DNA from: Omphiscola glabra
Lineage: Eukaryota > Mollusca > Gastropoda > Lymnaeidae
Assembly: GCA_964017045.1 (NCBI GenBank)
Contig: OZ024809.1
Location: forward strand, 2,964,512 to 3,028,511
DNA length: 64,000 bases
Reading direction: 5' to 3'
Shown here in pieces: positions 23,014 to 34,700 of this stretch. A program made the translations under genes and the position numbers. The number at the start of each line of letters is the position of its first letter. Positions within the stretch are counted from its first letter, which is position 1. Below the pieces are notes generated by a model. The model saw nothing but the letters and a program-made list of their open reading frames with translations, ran no database searches and was not told the origin of the DNA.

Positions 23014-24002
23014 TCACAATGCTATCGCACTGCCACGAAGACGGCTGCCCCCCTGCGGCTGAAGTTCTTACTGAGCAAGCCACTGGATTCTGATAATGAT
23101 CCTCATATCAAGTTTTGAATTTCGGCCTTTTAATACTTATGTGTATCTGGGCATTCTGGGGCACTTGGGTTCGAAAATGATCGAAGGGTTCTTGTGATAA
23201 ATCTGGGAGCCAGCTCGACAGCTATCTGGCTCGACAGCTACCTGGCTCGACAGCTACCCGGGATATCCTGTTGGCCTGTTGGAATACCACAGTTTCTCCA
23301 GTCCGCTGATTTTAACCCCGCCACGCTCTGATTATCTGACGTGCAGACGACTGCAACATCCTTGACCTTGCAACGGGTCACAGTTTATGATGTCTAGAAA
23401 CAACTCCTGTCAAAAAGAGTGCGAGCGCAGAAATATGACAACGTAACATAGAAACTGTAAAATTATAAATTGTGCGATGCATTTCACAACTTACGATACG
23501 CGGCATATGCATGATGTAAAAGTAAAATGGCAGAACAATTCAACTAGGGCGTCTCAGGCTTTATTTATCCATGTTCGGGCATCATGTAGTAATTAGCGAA
23601 ACTGTATCCTAACGCAGTATTCGCTTCACCGTGTTTCATGTGACGTGCTAACGAGGCGTGATACGGTAGACTCACTATATGCCCTGCTTGATATGTGATA
23701 CAAGCAATTTTTTTTTCGTAAAGTGAATGTGGTGGAGTGAGAAGGATAGAGACGAAAATTCAATTGAAAAAGGAAAGGAAACAAAATGTGTGAGTGTGTG
23801 TGTGTGGGGGGGGGGGGATAATGCTCAATATAAAAACAATGTCGCACATTCATTTTTACAGCACAGAAAATTGTGACGTTTATTGTGCTAGAACAACCTA
23901 CCAGAAAACGAGTTTATTATCAGCTGCTATGGCGCAGTTGTATTTATTTAAATTAACAATTATTTTTTTTAAAACGTTGTAACTTGTATGATGTAGGCAT
24001 TT
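23014..24002. other. No gene recognised
   Basis: A short triplication of an 18-bp CTGGCTCGACAGCTA(C/T)C unit lies at 23208-23264, and a GT/G-rich run at 23787-23817. Otherwise unique. Confidence 0.45.
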
Positions 24003-24083
24003 TTGTAGGCCCTTTAATACAGTTCATCATGTTGTGGTGACCCCCAACCACAAAATTATTTTCTTTGCTACTTCATAACTCTT
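24003..24083 (-). mobile_element. SPIN-like hAT fragment
   Basis: CCTTTAATACAGTTCATCATG and GTGGTGACCCCCAACCA followed by TTGCTACTTCATAACT match the interior of the SPIN-like elements at 24519-24710 and 40624-40821. Neither terminal repeat is present. The fragment runs directly into the 28-bp minisatellite, whose unit (CTTCATCACCACTACT) seems to have grown out of the SPIN sequence TACTTCATAACT. Confidence 0.75.
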
Positions 24084-24365
24084 TATCACCACTACTGACA
24101 TCATAGCTCTTCATCACCACTACTGACATCATAACTCTTCATCACCACTACTGACATCATAGCTCTTCATCACCACTACTGACATCATAGCTCTTCATCA
24201 CCACTACTGACATCATAGCTCTTCATCACCACTACTGACATCATAGCTCTTCATCACCACTACTCCAAACAGCGTAGCTCTTCATCACCACTACTCCAAA
24301 CAGCGTAGCTCTTCATCACCGCTACTGACATCATAGCTCTTCATCACCACTACTGACATTATAGC
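24084..24365. repeat. Minisatellite, 28-bp unit
   Basis: About ten copies of a unit containing AGCTCTTCATCACCACTACT and GACATCAT, with two copies carrying CCAAACAGCG instead. Confidence 0.95.
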
Positions 24366-24518
24366 TGTAAATATTCTGTGGTTAGTAGAGAGTAGCCTTC
24401 CTTCCAAGCTGAACACCAACCAAGCAGCCAAGGGTTACTACGTTCCGCATTCCTGCTTTTCACCGACCTTGACCTCAGATGTAAGCACACACGAGAACGT
24501 GCAAGCCTCCTTCTAACT

Positions 24519-24710
24519 CATCGGTTCTCAACCTTCCTAATGCCGCGACCCTTTAATACAGTTTCAAATATTGTGGCGACCCCAAGCCACAGAGTTGCTT
24601 TCGTTGCTACTTCATCACTGTAGATCATATGTGTTTTCAGATGGTGTTAGGCGACCCCTGGGAAAGGGTTGTGAGACCCACAAGGGCGACCCACAGGTTG
24701 AGAACCGCTG
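24519..24710 (-). mobile_element. SPIN-like hAT MITE, copy 1
   Basis: 192-bp element with ends CATCGGTTCTCAACC and GGTTGAGAACCGCTG, flanked by a perfect 8-bp duplication TTCTAACT (24511-24518, 24711-24718). The interior (GCGACCCTTTAATACAG, TTGTGGCGACCCC, TTGCTACTTCATCACTGTA, TTAGGCGACCCCTG, GGCGACCCACAGG) matches the SPIN/OposCharlie-type non-autonomous hAT family as I recall it. SPIN elements are known to have moved horizontally among tetrapods, a triatomine bug and a pond snail. Confidence 0.85.
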
Positions 24711-24889
24711 TTCTAACTGATGAGGGTGGGATTAAATTATTGAGTGCAAGAGCTTGAAACCACAGAATCGGCCAAGGCCAAGGCTCTCTGTTTTTTTGTT
24801 TGATTTTATATATGCGATATGATGTAGGAATACATTTTAAAATGTAGCTTTATGATGTGACAAAGGTTCTGAAGTCGGAGTTTTAACAA

Positions 24890-24970
24890 GTGTGTCAAGA
24901 TTGTCAAGTGTGTCAAGAGTGTCAAGTGTGTCAAGAGTGTCAAGTGTGTCACGAGTGTCAAGTGTGTCAG
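24890..24970. repeat. Minisatellite, 18-bp unit TGTCAAGTGTGTCAAGAG
   Basis: About 4.5 copies, itself a doubled 9-bp motif. Open frames on both strands follow from the multiple-of-three period. Confidence 0.9.
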
Positions 24971-25969
24971 TTTCCAGATCAGAGCCAGAATTACCAATAA
25001 TTTTGGCCGATATGAACTGGAAAGTGACACTGCTTTTCTTTTTTAAAGCTTTGGGACTCACAATCCGGAGGAGACTTAAATTTATTTTTCTCCTTTTTAA
25101 TTATTTTTTTTATTAATTATTTTTTAAATGAAAAGAAATCAGAATCTGTATCCAGGCGCCTAAAAGAACACGTTGTGATCAAACAATGAATTCTTTTGAA
25201 AATATATTGCTATAAATAAATCAAAGTTAATAATGCGCTTTGACGTTTTGTGGATAGTGTCTGATGCAAATTGGGGCCTCATTAATTCAAAGCCAGATCC
25301 TAATCCTGATAAAATATAAAATAGTTATTGTGTATAAGTATATTTATTTTATAAGCAGTATGTAATGTAGATAATCTGAGAGTAACCAGTCTGAATGTAA
25401 CCGGTTCTTAGGTGCTCTGAGAGTAACCAGTCTGAATGTAACCGGTTCTTAGGTGCACTGTGAGCAACCGGTCTGAAAGTAACCAGTATGAGGTTGCCCC
25501 CCCCCCCCCCCACGCACAACGTGTTCGCGTGATAAACCAAATCCCACGCTTGGAGTTTTGAAGATGTCGTGGACACTTAACAAAATACCTCCATTAAAAA
25601 CAACCGTCTGTTTGCACCATAAAACAGATATAACAACAACAACAACGAAAAATCACTTGACTAATCAGTATCTTTATCATATCTGTTGTGTTTTTGTTTC
25701 ACCTTACCACATCAAGTAGGTTGCGCAGTATGTCATAAATAAACCCTAAACATGCAGACTCCATTGGAAGTTCCCGCGCCGCTTCCTACTGTACAGTGTC
25801 AACGTCCGATCTGACGTTTACCCCGTATCGAATGGAACGATAGTCAACAGATATATCTGGAAGGCGATGATTACATTCGGCAAACTGACACGGACTGTGA
25901 ACGGCGTAGCCTTTTGGCTTGGTGAACTTTGAACTGTACATACAGTAATAGAGAGAGTTTTATAAATAA

Positions 25970-26011
<42 letters not shown>

Positions 26012-26726
26012 TATAATAAAATGAGTGGGGGTGGGTTACACTTTATTAAAGATAAAATTTCAGAAACAAATTGATATTACAAAATGCGTTATTTTTGTAG
26101 ATCCAATGAGATTTTTTGTAAATTTCTAAAATGACTGCTCTGTTCCACCACATCCTTCCATTCAGACCAATGCACTGACCCACAGCGGATTGAAATCCGT
26201 TTATATACCTCCTCCATTCATCTTAGTCTTGGTCGATCGGGGAGACGTGTGCACCTTGGTTTCTTGCCTGTAAATCCCCATTTTCCTATGTATAGTAATT
26301 GTACTAGTACTAGACTACATGCTGAACTGAAGAGAAAATTACAAGCATGGGCCGTTTCTTTACTTGATATTTTAATAATATTTTTTAATTTTTTAAAATT
26401 TTAAAATTTTATTCGTTTTTTTCGGTGTGTTCGCTGATGAAGGCTTCCAGTCGACACGTTCGTTGTTTTGTTGCGTTCCTTTTTTCAGGTTTAACCTACT
26501 GTGTTTTACTAATTTCCTATTGTGCTAACTTGATTGCATTCTCACCCCTTATTACCCTTAGATATTTTAATGTAATATTTACAACAAATTTTTTTTTTAA
26601 AAACTGCTGCCATCCGTCCGTCACAATGTGACCAATGTGTAGACTTCGCAGGACGAAATCTACAAGACCTGGGACTATTTTTTTTTAGGATTATAAGCAG
26701 TTTCCCTACACAGAAAAATCGCCACT
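24971..26726. other. No gene recognised; minor repeats
   Basis: A ~40-bp segment with GAGTAACCAGTCTGAATGTA is present about 2.5 times at 25376-25490, followed by a C run. An (AT)n microsatellite lies at 25974-26009. Positions 26130-26290 (CAGACCAATGCACTGACCCA, CTTGGTCGATCGGGGAGACG) look like part of a dispersed repeat, not identified. Confidence 0.45.
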
Positions 26727-26734
26727 CTCGACGC

Positions 26735-26904
26735 CAGTGGCGTAGTGAGGGGGGCAAGGGGCATCATGCCCCGGGCGCTACTCACAAAGGGGCGCCAAAT
26801 GGTATATTTTACATATAATATTGTATGATTTTCGAATGGGGGGGGGGGGGGGGCGCTAAAAATGTATTGTGCCCCGGGCGCGAGTTAAGCTCGCTAAGCC
26901 ACTG
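26735..26904 (-). mobile_element. hAT-type MITE, copy 3
   Basis: 170-bp element beginning CAGTGGCGTAGTGAG and ending CTCGCTAAGCCACTG, flanked by a perfect 8-bp duplication CTCGACGC (26727-26734, 26905-26912). It is inverted relative to copy 1 at 1396-1562 and shares its interior, including an 18-nt G run at 26838-26855. Confidence 0.9.
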
Positions 26905-27086
26905 CTCGACGCCGCTGGATAACCCAAGGGAACAGCATGTGGATGATACAGCTTGGCACCAGTGGCGTCGCAGGAGTTGTCGGAATGTTTCATTACAACA
27001 AAATTATCACTAGTAAAGATTTTAACAACTTTAAAGTCAGATTATTTCTTTTAGTGTAATTCCCTTGAGACTGTCGCAAATACCTA

Positions 27087-27512
27087 GCTCGCATTTACCT
27101 AAGTCACATATACCTAAGTCACATATACCTAGGTCACATATACCTAAGTCACATATACCTAGGTCACATGTACCTAAGTCACATATACCTAAGTCACATA
27201 TACCTAAGTCACATATACCTAGGTCACATATACCTAAGTCACATATACCTAAGTCACATATACCTAAGTCATATATACATAGGTCACATATACATAGTCA
27301 CATATACATAGGTCACATATACTGTACCTAGGTCGCATATACTTAGGTCACATATACCTAGGTCACATATACATAGGTCACATATACCTAGGTCACATAT
27401 ACATTGGTCACATATACATAGGTCACATATACTGTACCTAGGTCGCATATACCTAGATCACATATTCCTAGATCACATACACCTAGATCGCATATTCCTA
27501 GATCACATATAC
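27087..27512. repeat. Minisatellite, 15-bp unit GGTCACATATACCTA
   Basis: About 28 copies. Subtypes AAGTCAC, AGGTCAC, TACATAGG and TAGATCGC are arranged in blocks. The plus-strand HIPKS repeats are array translation. Confidence 0.95.
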
Positions 27513-27732
27513 CTATGCTGCACAAAACATAGAAGGCATTTAAAGTATTTAATTAAACTGAAGAAATCAAACAATAATTATTAAAATTTCATACAACAAA
27601 TATGTCCAGACGATTTGCACAGAATTTGTAGGCCTCTGTAATGCAGCGGCGCGCCCCAGGTGGGACTTTTGGGTAGGCTGGTAGGAGTGAAAATGTGGAA
27701 CCGAACATTGACCATCTCATTGGCCACAAACA

Positions 27733-27896
27733 CAGAGGCGTAACTGGGTTTTTTACGCCCTTGGCTAATTTATTTTTGGCGTCCTTGATATTTAAATAAA
27801 AATTTTAAAATTAGAGATTTAGCGGCGCCCTTTTGAACTGGCGCAGGCCGTCGTCCTTGGCAAATGCCCCAATGCCAAGCCGTTGTTACGCCTCTG
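27733..27896 (+). mobile_element. hAT-type MITE, copy 4 (CAGAGGCGTAAC ends)
   Basis: 164-bp element with CAGAGGCGTAACTGG and GTTGTTACGCCTCTG ends. The flanking 8-mers CACAAACA and CACAAGCA match at 7 of 8 positions, consistent with an older insertion. Confidence 0.8.
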
Positions 27897-29409
27897 CACA
27901 AGCACACTCTTACATCCATGCAAATACTAATCCGTTTATGTTTATTGAGATTGTTTTTGTTTTTTAAAGCGTACTGTATAGTGGGTTTTTAAAATGTATT
28001 GTTTCCACTATTCTACAAATAAGATATAGGTGCAGTGCTTATGAGAGTTCGCTCATATCGTTACAAATTTTGTAAACTATAATCAAGTCTCAAACAGCCA
28101 TCTGTGGGACAGCGAGTCGTCTCCCTGTTTCAAAAATTAGCAGACCCCGAATTAGGTCTTGTCAATTGTAAAACAATTTTTTATTATTAATCAATGAATT
28201 GGCATATGTAATTTCTTTGTATTTTGAACAGTGTACGTTTTTGACATTGAATGAAAACGTTTGGAATACGCGGTGTTTTTGTTTCATTTGTGACGCATTC
28301 TTACAAGATTAAGCGCATGCGCGAACGGGTGTTGGCGGGAAGAGGTGTGTAAGGGAATTTATTTATTTTTTTAGTGTTTTTTTAAAATTTTATTTTGTTA
28401 ACGAAAAATCGTTTTGCAATTTGGTTTTCTAGTTTTAATTAAAATATATGCATTTCTGACGTAAATAGTGATGTGTGCCACATTCGTAAAAACACTGTGG
28501 CCGTTATACGGTAATAAGTTTGTGATAGGCTCGTTCCAGTTGGTTCGTTTCGTACTCAGTTATGTTGAAGCTCGCGTTCTGTTCGACACGGTTCGGTGAC
28601 AGTTCGGTCGTCAGCAGGGTGCAGGCTTGGATTGTTCGGCTCGACTCCACACTCAAACATGGGATTTCAACAAGTCCTTTTGCAGACCCACCAATCAACA
28701 AACGGTTCAGGCTATTTATAGATTCTGGTATTTGTGTTTACGGATTAAGAGCGGTCGATCAATCGCTCCAGTAAACAACAAACCATGTCAACGAAGGAAC
28801 GAGTGGGTTATTGAAATTATCCACCGTATTTCCACAGTCAGAAGGCGACGCTCTGTCCACGCCTGCATGTTGTGACGAAGAGGAAGTACCCGGTCGTTAC
28901 ACTCCGGAGGTCACTGGGTCAAGTTATTGTTTTGAATATTTATTTTACTGCGATTGTTGTACGCAAGGCTGAGAAAATGTTTCCCTCCACGTTCTGACTT
29001 TAGACTTTACTATATATCACGAGATAGATATCATGAGATTGATATCACGGAATTGATAATTGGGATAAATGAACCTGAAAACAGTTATTAGACTGGCGTA
29101 AGCCAGACACAAGGATCAATATAAATTATACTTAAGAAACACAATCTTATTCCGGAGTCATTGTTTGAGTGTCCACTCTCTCTCCCATTTCATTCCAAGC
29201 TGCCAGCCGATGTAGAGACACATTTAGTTCAACCCAAAGAATTGACGTTAAAATAACGCTACGCAACAATGTATCAAATTAGGGATATTAGTTTGTTTCA
29301 GTACAGAGGACGACTGAAGTGAAAATATATAGGCTACTTATTGGAACACAGTTTATGAAGGGTTAGAACATGAACGCCCACTGTGTGGGAGGGGGGGTAC
29401 GCAAAGCAC
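27897..29409. other. No gene recognised; possible unassigned promoter motif
   Basis: About 1.5 kb of unique sequence. A perfect palindrome GCGCATGCGC (NRF1-type consensus) sits at 28313-28322 next to GCGAACGGGTGTTGGCGGGA, which could mark a promoter, but no exon downstream on either strand could be supported. Open frames at 28504-28875 lack recognisable motifs. Confidence 0.35.
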
Positions 29410-29815
29410 TGGATGACGCCCTCACATGTGGATGACGCCCTCACATGTGGATGACGCCCTCACACGTGGATGACGCCCTCACATGTGGATGACGCTCTCA
29501 CATGTGGATGACGCCCTCACACGTGGATGACGCCCTCACACGTGGATGACGCCCTCACACGTGGATGACGCCCTCACATGTGGATGACGCCCTCACACGT
29601 GGATGACGCCCTCACATGTGGATGACGCCCTCACACGTGGATGACGCCCTCACACGTGGATGACGCCCTCACACGTGGATGACGCCCTCACATGTGGATC
29701 ACGCCCTCACACGTGGATGACGCCCTCACATGTGGATGACGCCCTCACACGTGGATGACGCCCTCACATGTGGATGACGCCCTCACATGTGGATGACGCC
29801 CTCTCATGTGGATGA
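29410..29815. repeat. Minisatellite, 19-bp unit GATGACGCCCTCACATGTG
   Basis: About 21 copies. Copies alternate between CACGTG and CATGTG at the unit end, so the array holds a regularly spaced series of E-box-like hexamers. Confidence 0.95.
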
Positions 29816-30487
29816 CATCAAATGGAAAATTGCTCATTTGCTAGTTTCCTTATGTTTATGCTCTATTGATGGAGGCCTACACGCTGAAAATAAAAGTGGT
29901 CACTATTTAATGTTATATTACATGGTGTCAAAATAGACTTACTCGAGATAACTTCACGTCAATAACAAAATTGATTTTGTTTAAAAACAAGAAACAAAAA
30001 CATTTGAAATGTTGTAATGCGTGAACAACAGTAGTAAGCTTTTCTATATTCTTGAGTTTTAAGTGTGGTGTGGTGCGCCGCGGGAATTGGGGAGGTGTTT
30101 AGGTGTGCCGTGATGAAATACAAGATTATTGAGCACTGGTTTAATTTGCTTGCCAGTGATAGACTCGGTGCACCATAAAACAAGGCGCCAACACGTAGTG
30201 TTCATGAATGGTGCATGCATCCAACGGTGCGAGGTCAGCCACACGTAATCACAGGATAACGGAGCGAAAGCTACGGCACAACATAGTGAGACCGCTGTAC
30301 GAACACAAAGTTTAGTGTGTCAAAAGTTGTCCTCAACCCAAGGGTCCCTCCGAGGCTCATGGTTGCAGCCTAACCTTTGAGTACCGGTAGTTAAATGCGG
30401 GGCTACAAACTATTATGAATTAAGATAATTATTTTTACGCTTAAAATTGTCATATTTTTTTACTTCTATGTTGTTAGTTTGCTTGTG
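29816..30487. other. No gene recognised
   Basis: Unique sequence; no supported exon, RNA gene or transposon end. Confidence 0.45.
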
Positions 30488-30690
30488 ATCATCATCATCA
30501 TGTCCCTTAGGACTTGGACCGTTGGGGTGCCACAGCTGACATTAAAAGTATCCTTCTCCATTCCTCTCTGTCTTCTGGACAACGCATAGCATCGCCTAGT
30601 TTTAGTCCCGTCCACTCTTTGATGTTATCTTCCCACCTTTTTCTCTGTCTTCCTCTTCTTCTTTCTCCTGTGAATTATGTCAACTCTAAC
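30488..30690 (-). mobile_element. LINE 3' end fragment with (ATG)n tail
   Basis: Minus-strand relative of 7184-7436: a CATCATCATCAT tail at its left end, then TCCTTCTCCATTCCTCTCTG and TCCACTCTTTGATGTTATC, which encode the GRRGRQRKRW--IKEWTG type C-terminus on the minus strand. No clear target duplication was found. Confidence 0.75.
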
Positions 30691-30744
30691 CAAATAATTT
30701 AAATTTCAAAATTTTTCATAAATGTTGTTTCTTTTTCCGAGGGG

Positions 30745-30872
30745 CCCGGCCCCACAAGTAGGTGACATGGCCCCACAAGCAGGTGGCATGGCCCCACAAG
30801 TAGGTGGCATGGCCCCACAAGTAGGTGACATGGCCCCACAAGTAGGTGGAATGGGCCCACAAGTAGGTGGCA
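30745..30872. repeat. Minisatellite, 21-bp unit with AGGTGGCATGGCCCCACAAG
   Basis: About six copies; frames open on both strands for the usual multiple-of-three reason. Confidence 0.93.
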
Positions 30873-31847
30873 TTGTACTGTACATGACATCACTATGGAC
30901 ACCATCTATGTTATAGAATATGACACAATATATTTACGGTACGTAACACCACCATAGACACCGTCTACTAGACTTAACTAGAGTGCACAGTTCACACCAC
31001 CATGGACACCAATCCTCGTGACAGCACAAGACAGCAGCATGGACACCATTTTCGTGACAGCACAAGACAACAGCGTAGACAACAAAGTCGTTACAGATCC
31101 TCGTTCCGGTTTAAGTGGGCGAAGTTACCGAAACTAGTTCCATTAATTGAACTCAATCAGGAGGGGGTACTACAACTTAACGATTGATAGCGTTACGGCC
31201 TCTTAGTTATGTCGCAACGCATATGACGTCAGCAAGTCTGCATTATCGTATTTTACTTTTTGAACCACAGCTCAGTGAATCTCAAACATAAGTGAACGGG
31301 AGGGGAATTGACTTGTAAATTATTATTTTTTTAAATTTTCATCCACCTCTCACCTCCTTTGTTCATACCTGGGTGAACTTCTGCGTAATGGGCCCAATAC
31401 ATTGATGGACGACTTTACGTAAGGGCCCAATCTTAATGAACTCCAATGTAACGACCCTAATTGCATACACATCCCTGGCATGAATCAACTGTCAATAAAA
31501 CAACCACACAGTGATCGATATGTGTACTGACTTGTGACGTTCGATCGATGGCTGAGTGGTTGTGTGTTGAATAGGCGGGGGGGGGGGGGGGGGGAATGGG
31601 GAGGGGGTGAAGCGGGTTTTTTGGGTGAAACACAAAATTTGTCAAGTTGTTACAGAAGCAAATGAGCAGACTGCTGGAAGACTGCCGGAAGGCTGCTGGA
31701 AGACTGTCGTGGTGTGGACAGCAAAGCAGTTCGATGTTTAGCTTTTATCTGTGAAAGAAATGTCTTGGGGGTGGATTATGTTAATGAGATACAAATATTT
31801 TAAATCTGAATTCCATTAGAGTGTCTAACGAAATTATCATAAACATA
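30873..31847. other. No gene recognised
   Basis: A loosely duplicated segment (GACAGCACAAGACA(A/G)CAGC) lies near 31018-31082 and a G run at 31577-31594. A 61-residue arginine/glutamine-rich frame at 31002-31187 has no homology I recognise. Confidence 0.4.
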
Positions 31848-32402
31848 AACATCATTCAGCCAATATTGTCTAAGGGCAATTATCATAAAAATCCTTCAGC
31901 CAATCATGTCTAAGGGCAATTATCATAAAATATGATAAAATGCATTCAGCCAATCATGTCTAAGGGCAATTATCATAAAATATGATAAAATGAATTCAGC
32001 CAATCATGTCTAAAGGCAATTATCATAAAATGCAGGCAGCCAATCATGTCTAAGGGCAATTATCATAAAATGTATTCAGCCAATCATGTCTAAGGGCAAT
32101 TATCATAAAATGCATTCAGCCAATCACGTTTTAGGGCAATTATCATAAAATGCACGCAGCCAAACATGTCTAAGGGCAATTATCATATAATGTATTCAGC
32201 CAATCACGTATAATGGCAATTATCATAAAATGCATTCAGCCAATCATGTCTAAGGGCAATTATCATAAAATGTAGGCAGCCAATCATGTCTAAGGGAATC
32301 GTTCAGACAATCATGTCTAAAGGCATCATTCAGCCAATCATGTCTAAGGGCATCATTCAGCCAATCATGTCTAAGGGCAATTATCATAAAATGCAGGCAG
32401 TT
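31848..32402. repeat. Minisatellite, ~40-bp unit
   Basis: About 14 copies of a unit containing CAGCCAATCATGTCTAAGGG, CAATTATCATAAAATG and a variable 4-base tail; three shortened copies lie at 32285-32365. Confidence 0.95.
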
Positions 32403-32433
32403 ATGAGAAAGCATAAAACTGAGAAACAAAACC

Positions 32434-32587
32434 AACGGCGTAACTAGGGTTAGTGGCCCCAAGATTTTCGACACAACCCTCGAAACAACTAAGCAAGTTA
32501 CCGAATATGTCGCTTCGCCGTTGAAAATAAGTGCTGTCCAGGTCCACCCCCCCCCCCCCCCCCCCAACTTTCTGCCTACGCCAATGA
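32434..32587. mobile_element. Degenerate hAT-MITE relative
   Basis: Begins (CC)AACGGCGTAACTAGG and ends CCTACGCCAATG after a C run, resembling the GGCGTA...TACGCC ends of the better copies. No clear target duplication. Confidence 0.4.
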
Positions 32588-33232
32588 ACACAAGAGAAGC
32601 CTGAAATTTGAGCCCTATAGATTTGATTTAAAAATAGAATGGGTGATTAAAACTTTGCCTAGATAAAAGCTCCAAGTTTAACAAACGACCAGTATTGTTA
32701 ACTTGTCTTTTTCCCAGAACCCGACGTGAAAGTGAAAGATTGAACTAAATCAATGCGCGAGGAGGTGTTGTCGCATACGACCCTGTTGTGTCGTGACCCT
32801 GTTGTGTAACATAAACTATTTTACAGGAAGTGTCCACCAATCACCGTGTCGGGAATGTGAAGAGTTAAGATGACGTCGGGGGTTGAAAGGGGTGGGTGGT
32901 GTAGGGGGCTTAACCTAAATCTCTTCCTTAGTTTAATGAAGATATAAATAGAGATCAGTAATATGTATTATAAATTCCCCGATTTGGTCTTTTAAGTTAG
33001 TTGAAGCTCACCAAAAGTGGTCGCAAATGTGTTTTTACGCTCACCCAACCATGTTCGCTTTTTATTAGTTATTTATGACAGACTTTGTTTCTTCTCATAT
33101 TGCCTTTGGTTTGTTTGTCCGGCGTAATTGTTTTTGTTGACACGCGTGACTCTCTCGCTCAGTTGATCGGCTGTCTCGTGCCGACCTGTTAAGTTACATC
33201 TGATTTGATGACACAGAGTTACAGCTCACAGA
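32588..33232. other. No gene recognised
   Basis: Unique sequence between the MITE relative and the 14-bp array. Confidence 0.45.
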
Positions 33233-33862
33233 TGGTCAGTACCCTATGGTCAGCACCCAGTGGTCAGCACCCGATGGTCAGCACCCGATGGTCAGCACCC
33301 GGTGCCCAGCACCCGGTGCCCAGCACCCGGTGCCCAGCACCCGGTGGTCAGCACCCGGTGGTCAGCACCCGATGGTCAGCACCCGATGGTCAGCACCCTA
33401 TGGTCAGCACCCTATGGTCAGCACCCTATGGTCAGCACCCTATGGTCAGCACCCTATGGTCAGCACCCTATGGTCAGCACCCTATGGTCAGCACCCTATG
33501 GTCAGCACCCTATGGTCAGCACCCTATGGTCAGCACCCTATGGTCAGCACCCTATGGTCAGCACCCTATGGTCAGCACCCTATGGTCAGCACCCTATGGT
33601 CAGCACCCTATGGTCAGCACCCTATGGTCAGCACCCTATGGTCAGCACCCTATGGTCAGCACCCTATGGTCAGCACCCTATGGTCAGCACCCTATGGTCA
33701 GCACCCTATGGTCAGCACCCTATGGTCAGCACCCTATGGTCAGCACCCTATGGTCAGCACCCTATGGTCAGCACCCTATGGTCAGCACCCTATGGTCAGC
33801 ACCCTATGGTCAGCACCCTATGGTCAGCACCCTATGGTCAGCATCCTATGGTCAGTACCCTA
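33233..33862. repeat. Minisatellite, 14-bp unit CAGCACCCTATGGT
   Basis: About 45 copies, nearly identical from 33391 to 33840, with GGTGCC and GATGGT variants at the left end. Because 14 is not a multiple of three, each plus frame cycles through the same 14-residue translation, so all three frames are open for about 200 codons. Confidence 0.97.
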
Positions 33863-34417
33863 GACGGAAATTGAACATATGTTTCTTTTTTTTAATTTTA
33901 ACAAATCCAATGAAAATAATCTCTTTCTGATAAATAGTATAACACACCACTGGTGTTACTCTAGGTCTTCTGCTTCTGGTTATTTAAACCTACAAGATGG
34001 AGTGCACGTGAGCTTGTCACGTTCTAGTTTCAATTAATTAATGTTATGGCCTGATGGCTCTGTACATGACTGGAATGGTTGGTTTTTTGTTTCCGCTTCC
34101 ATGACGCGTACACTTACACGCTTTGTACTTTGTGTTTTATAAATGGTGTGCAAATGTCGACTTACAAGACACCCCACCCCCACCCCGCCCACACACACAA
34201 ACAACAATAACAAAAAGAATCATAATCCCGTCGATGATGTCACACTTTTTAGGACAATATTTCCCCCCCCCCTCCTCAGTCACAAATGTGACAAATACAT
34301 CACAGCGACTTGTTGTAGAGAATGCAAAAAACGCAGTGTTGAGATTTTTTCCATCGTCGGTTATATCAAACTTTGGATTAGCAAGCATAGTATTAGCCTT
34401 AACTAGTTATCCATTAC
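33863..34417. other. No gene recognised
   Basis: Contains CA-rich and C-run stretches (34168-34212, 34262-34273). Overlapping short frames only. Confidence 0.45.
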
Positions 34418-34700
34418 TAGGGATAAGCAGTGTAAAATGAATCAACTAGAATCACGTGACCAACCTATCAACTTCCATTAATATCTTTTTTTTAAAAAAT
34501 AGTTATTAATAAACAAGAATATTGAAACAACTATAAAAGAATCAAAAGTTTTATACTTTAATTTTTATTATAATATATTTTTAAAAATGAGGAAAATTTA
34601 ATTCCCGTTTTCCCAGGGTGCTGCTTATCCCGGGAAAACGGGAATAAAATTTTCCTCATTATTAAAAATATATTATAATATAAGCAGCATCCCGGGAAAT
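34418..34700. repeat. Dispersed repeat containing a long hairpin
   Basis: Arms at about 34564-34618 and 34629-34682 are near-perfect inverted copies (TAATATATTTTTAA, GAGGAAAATTT, TTCCCGTTTTCCC) separated by about 10 bp. The left flank shares GGATAAGCAG and GACCAACCT with 13500-13565, so this belongs to a dispersed family. Confidence 0.7.

Noticed and set aside
33205..33930. 241-, 205- and 204-codon plus-strand ORFs
   Set aside because: Three registers of the same 14-bp array; no unique coding sequence.
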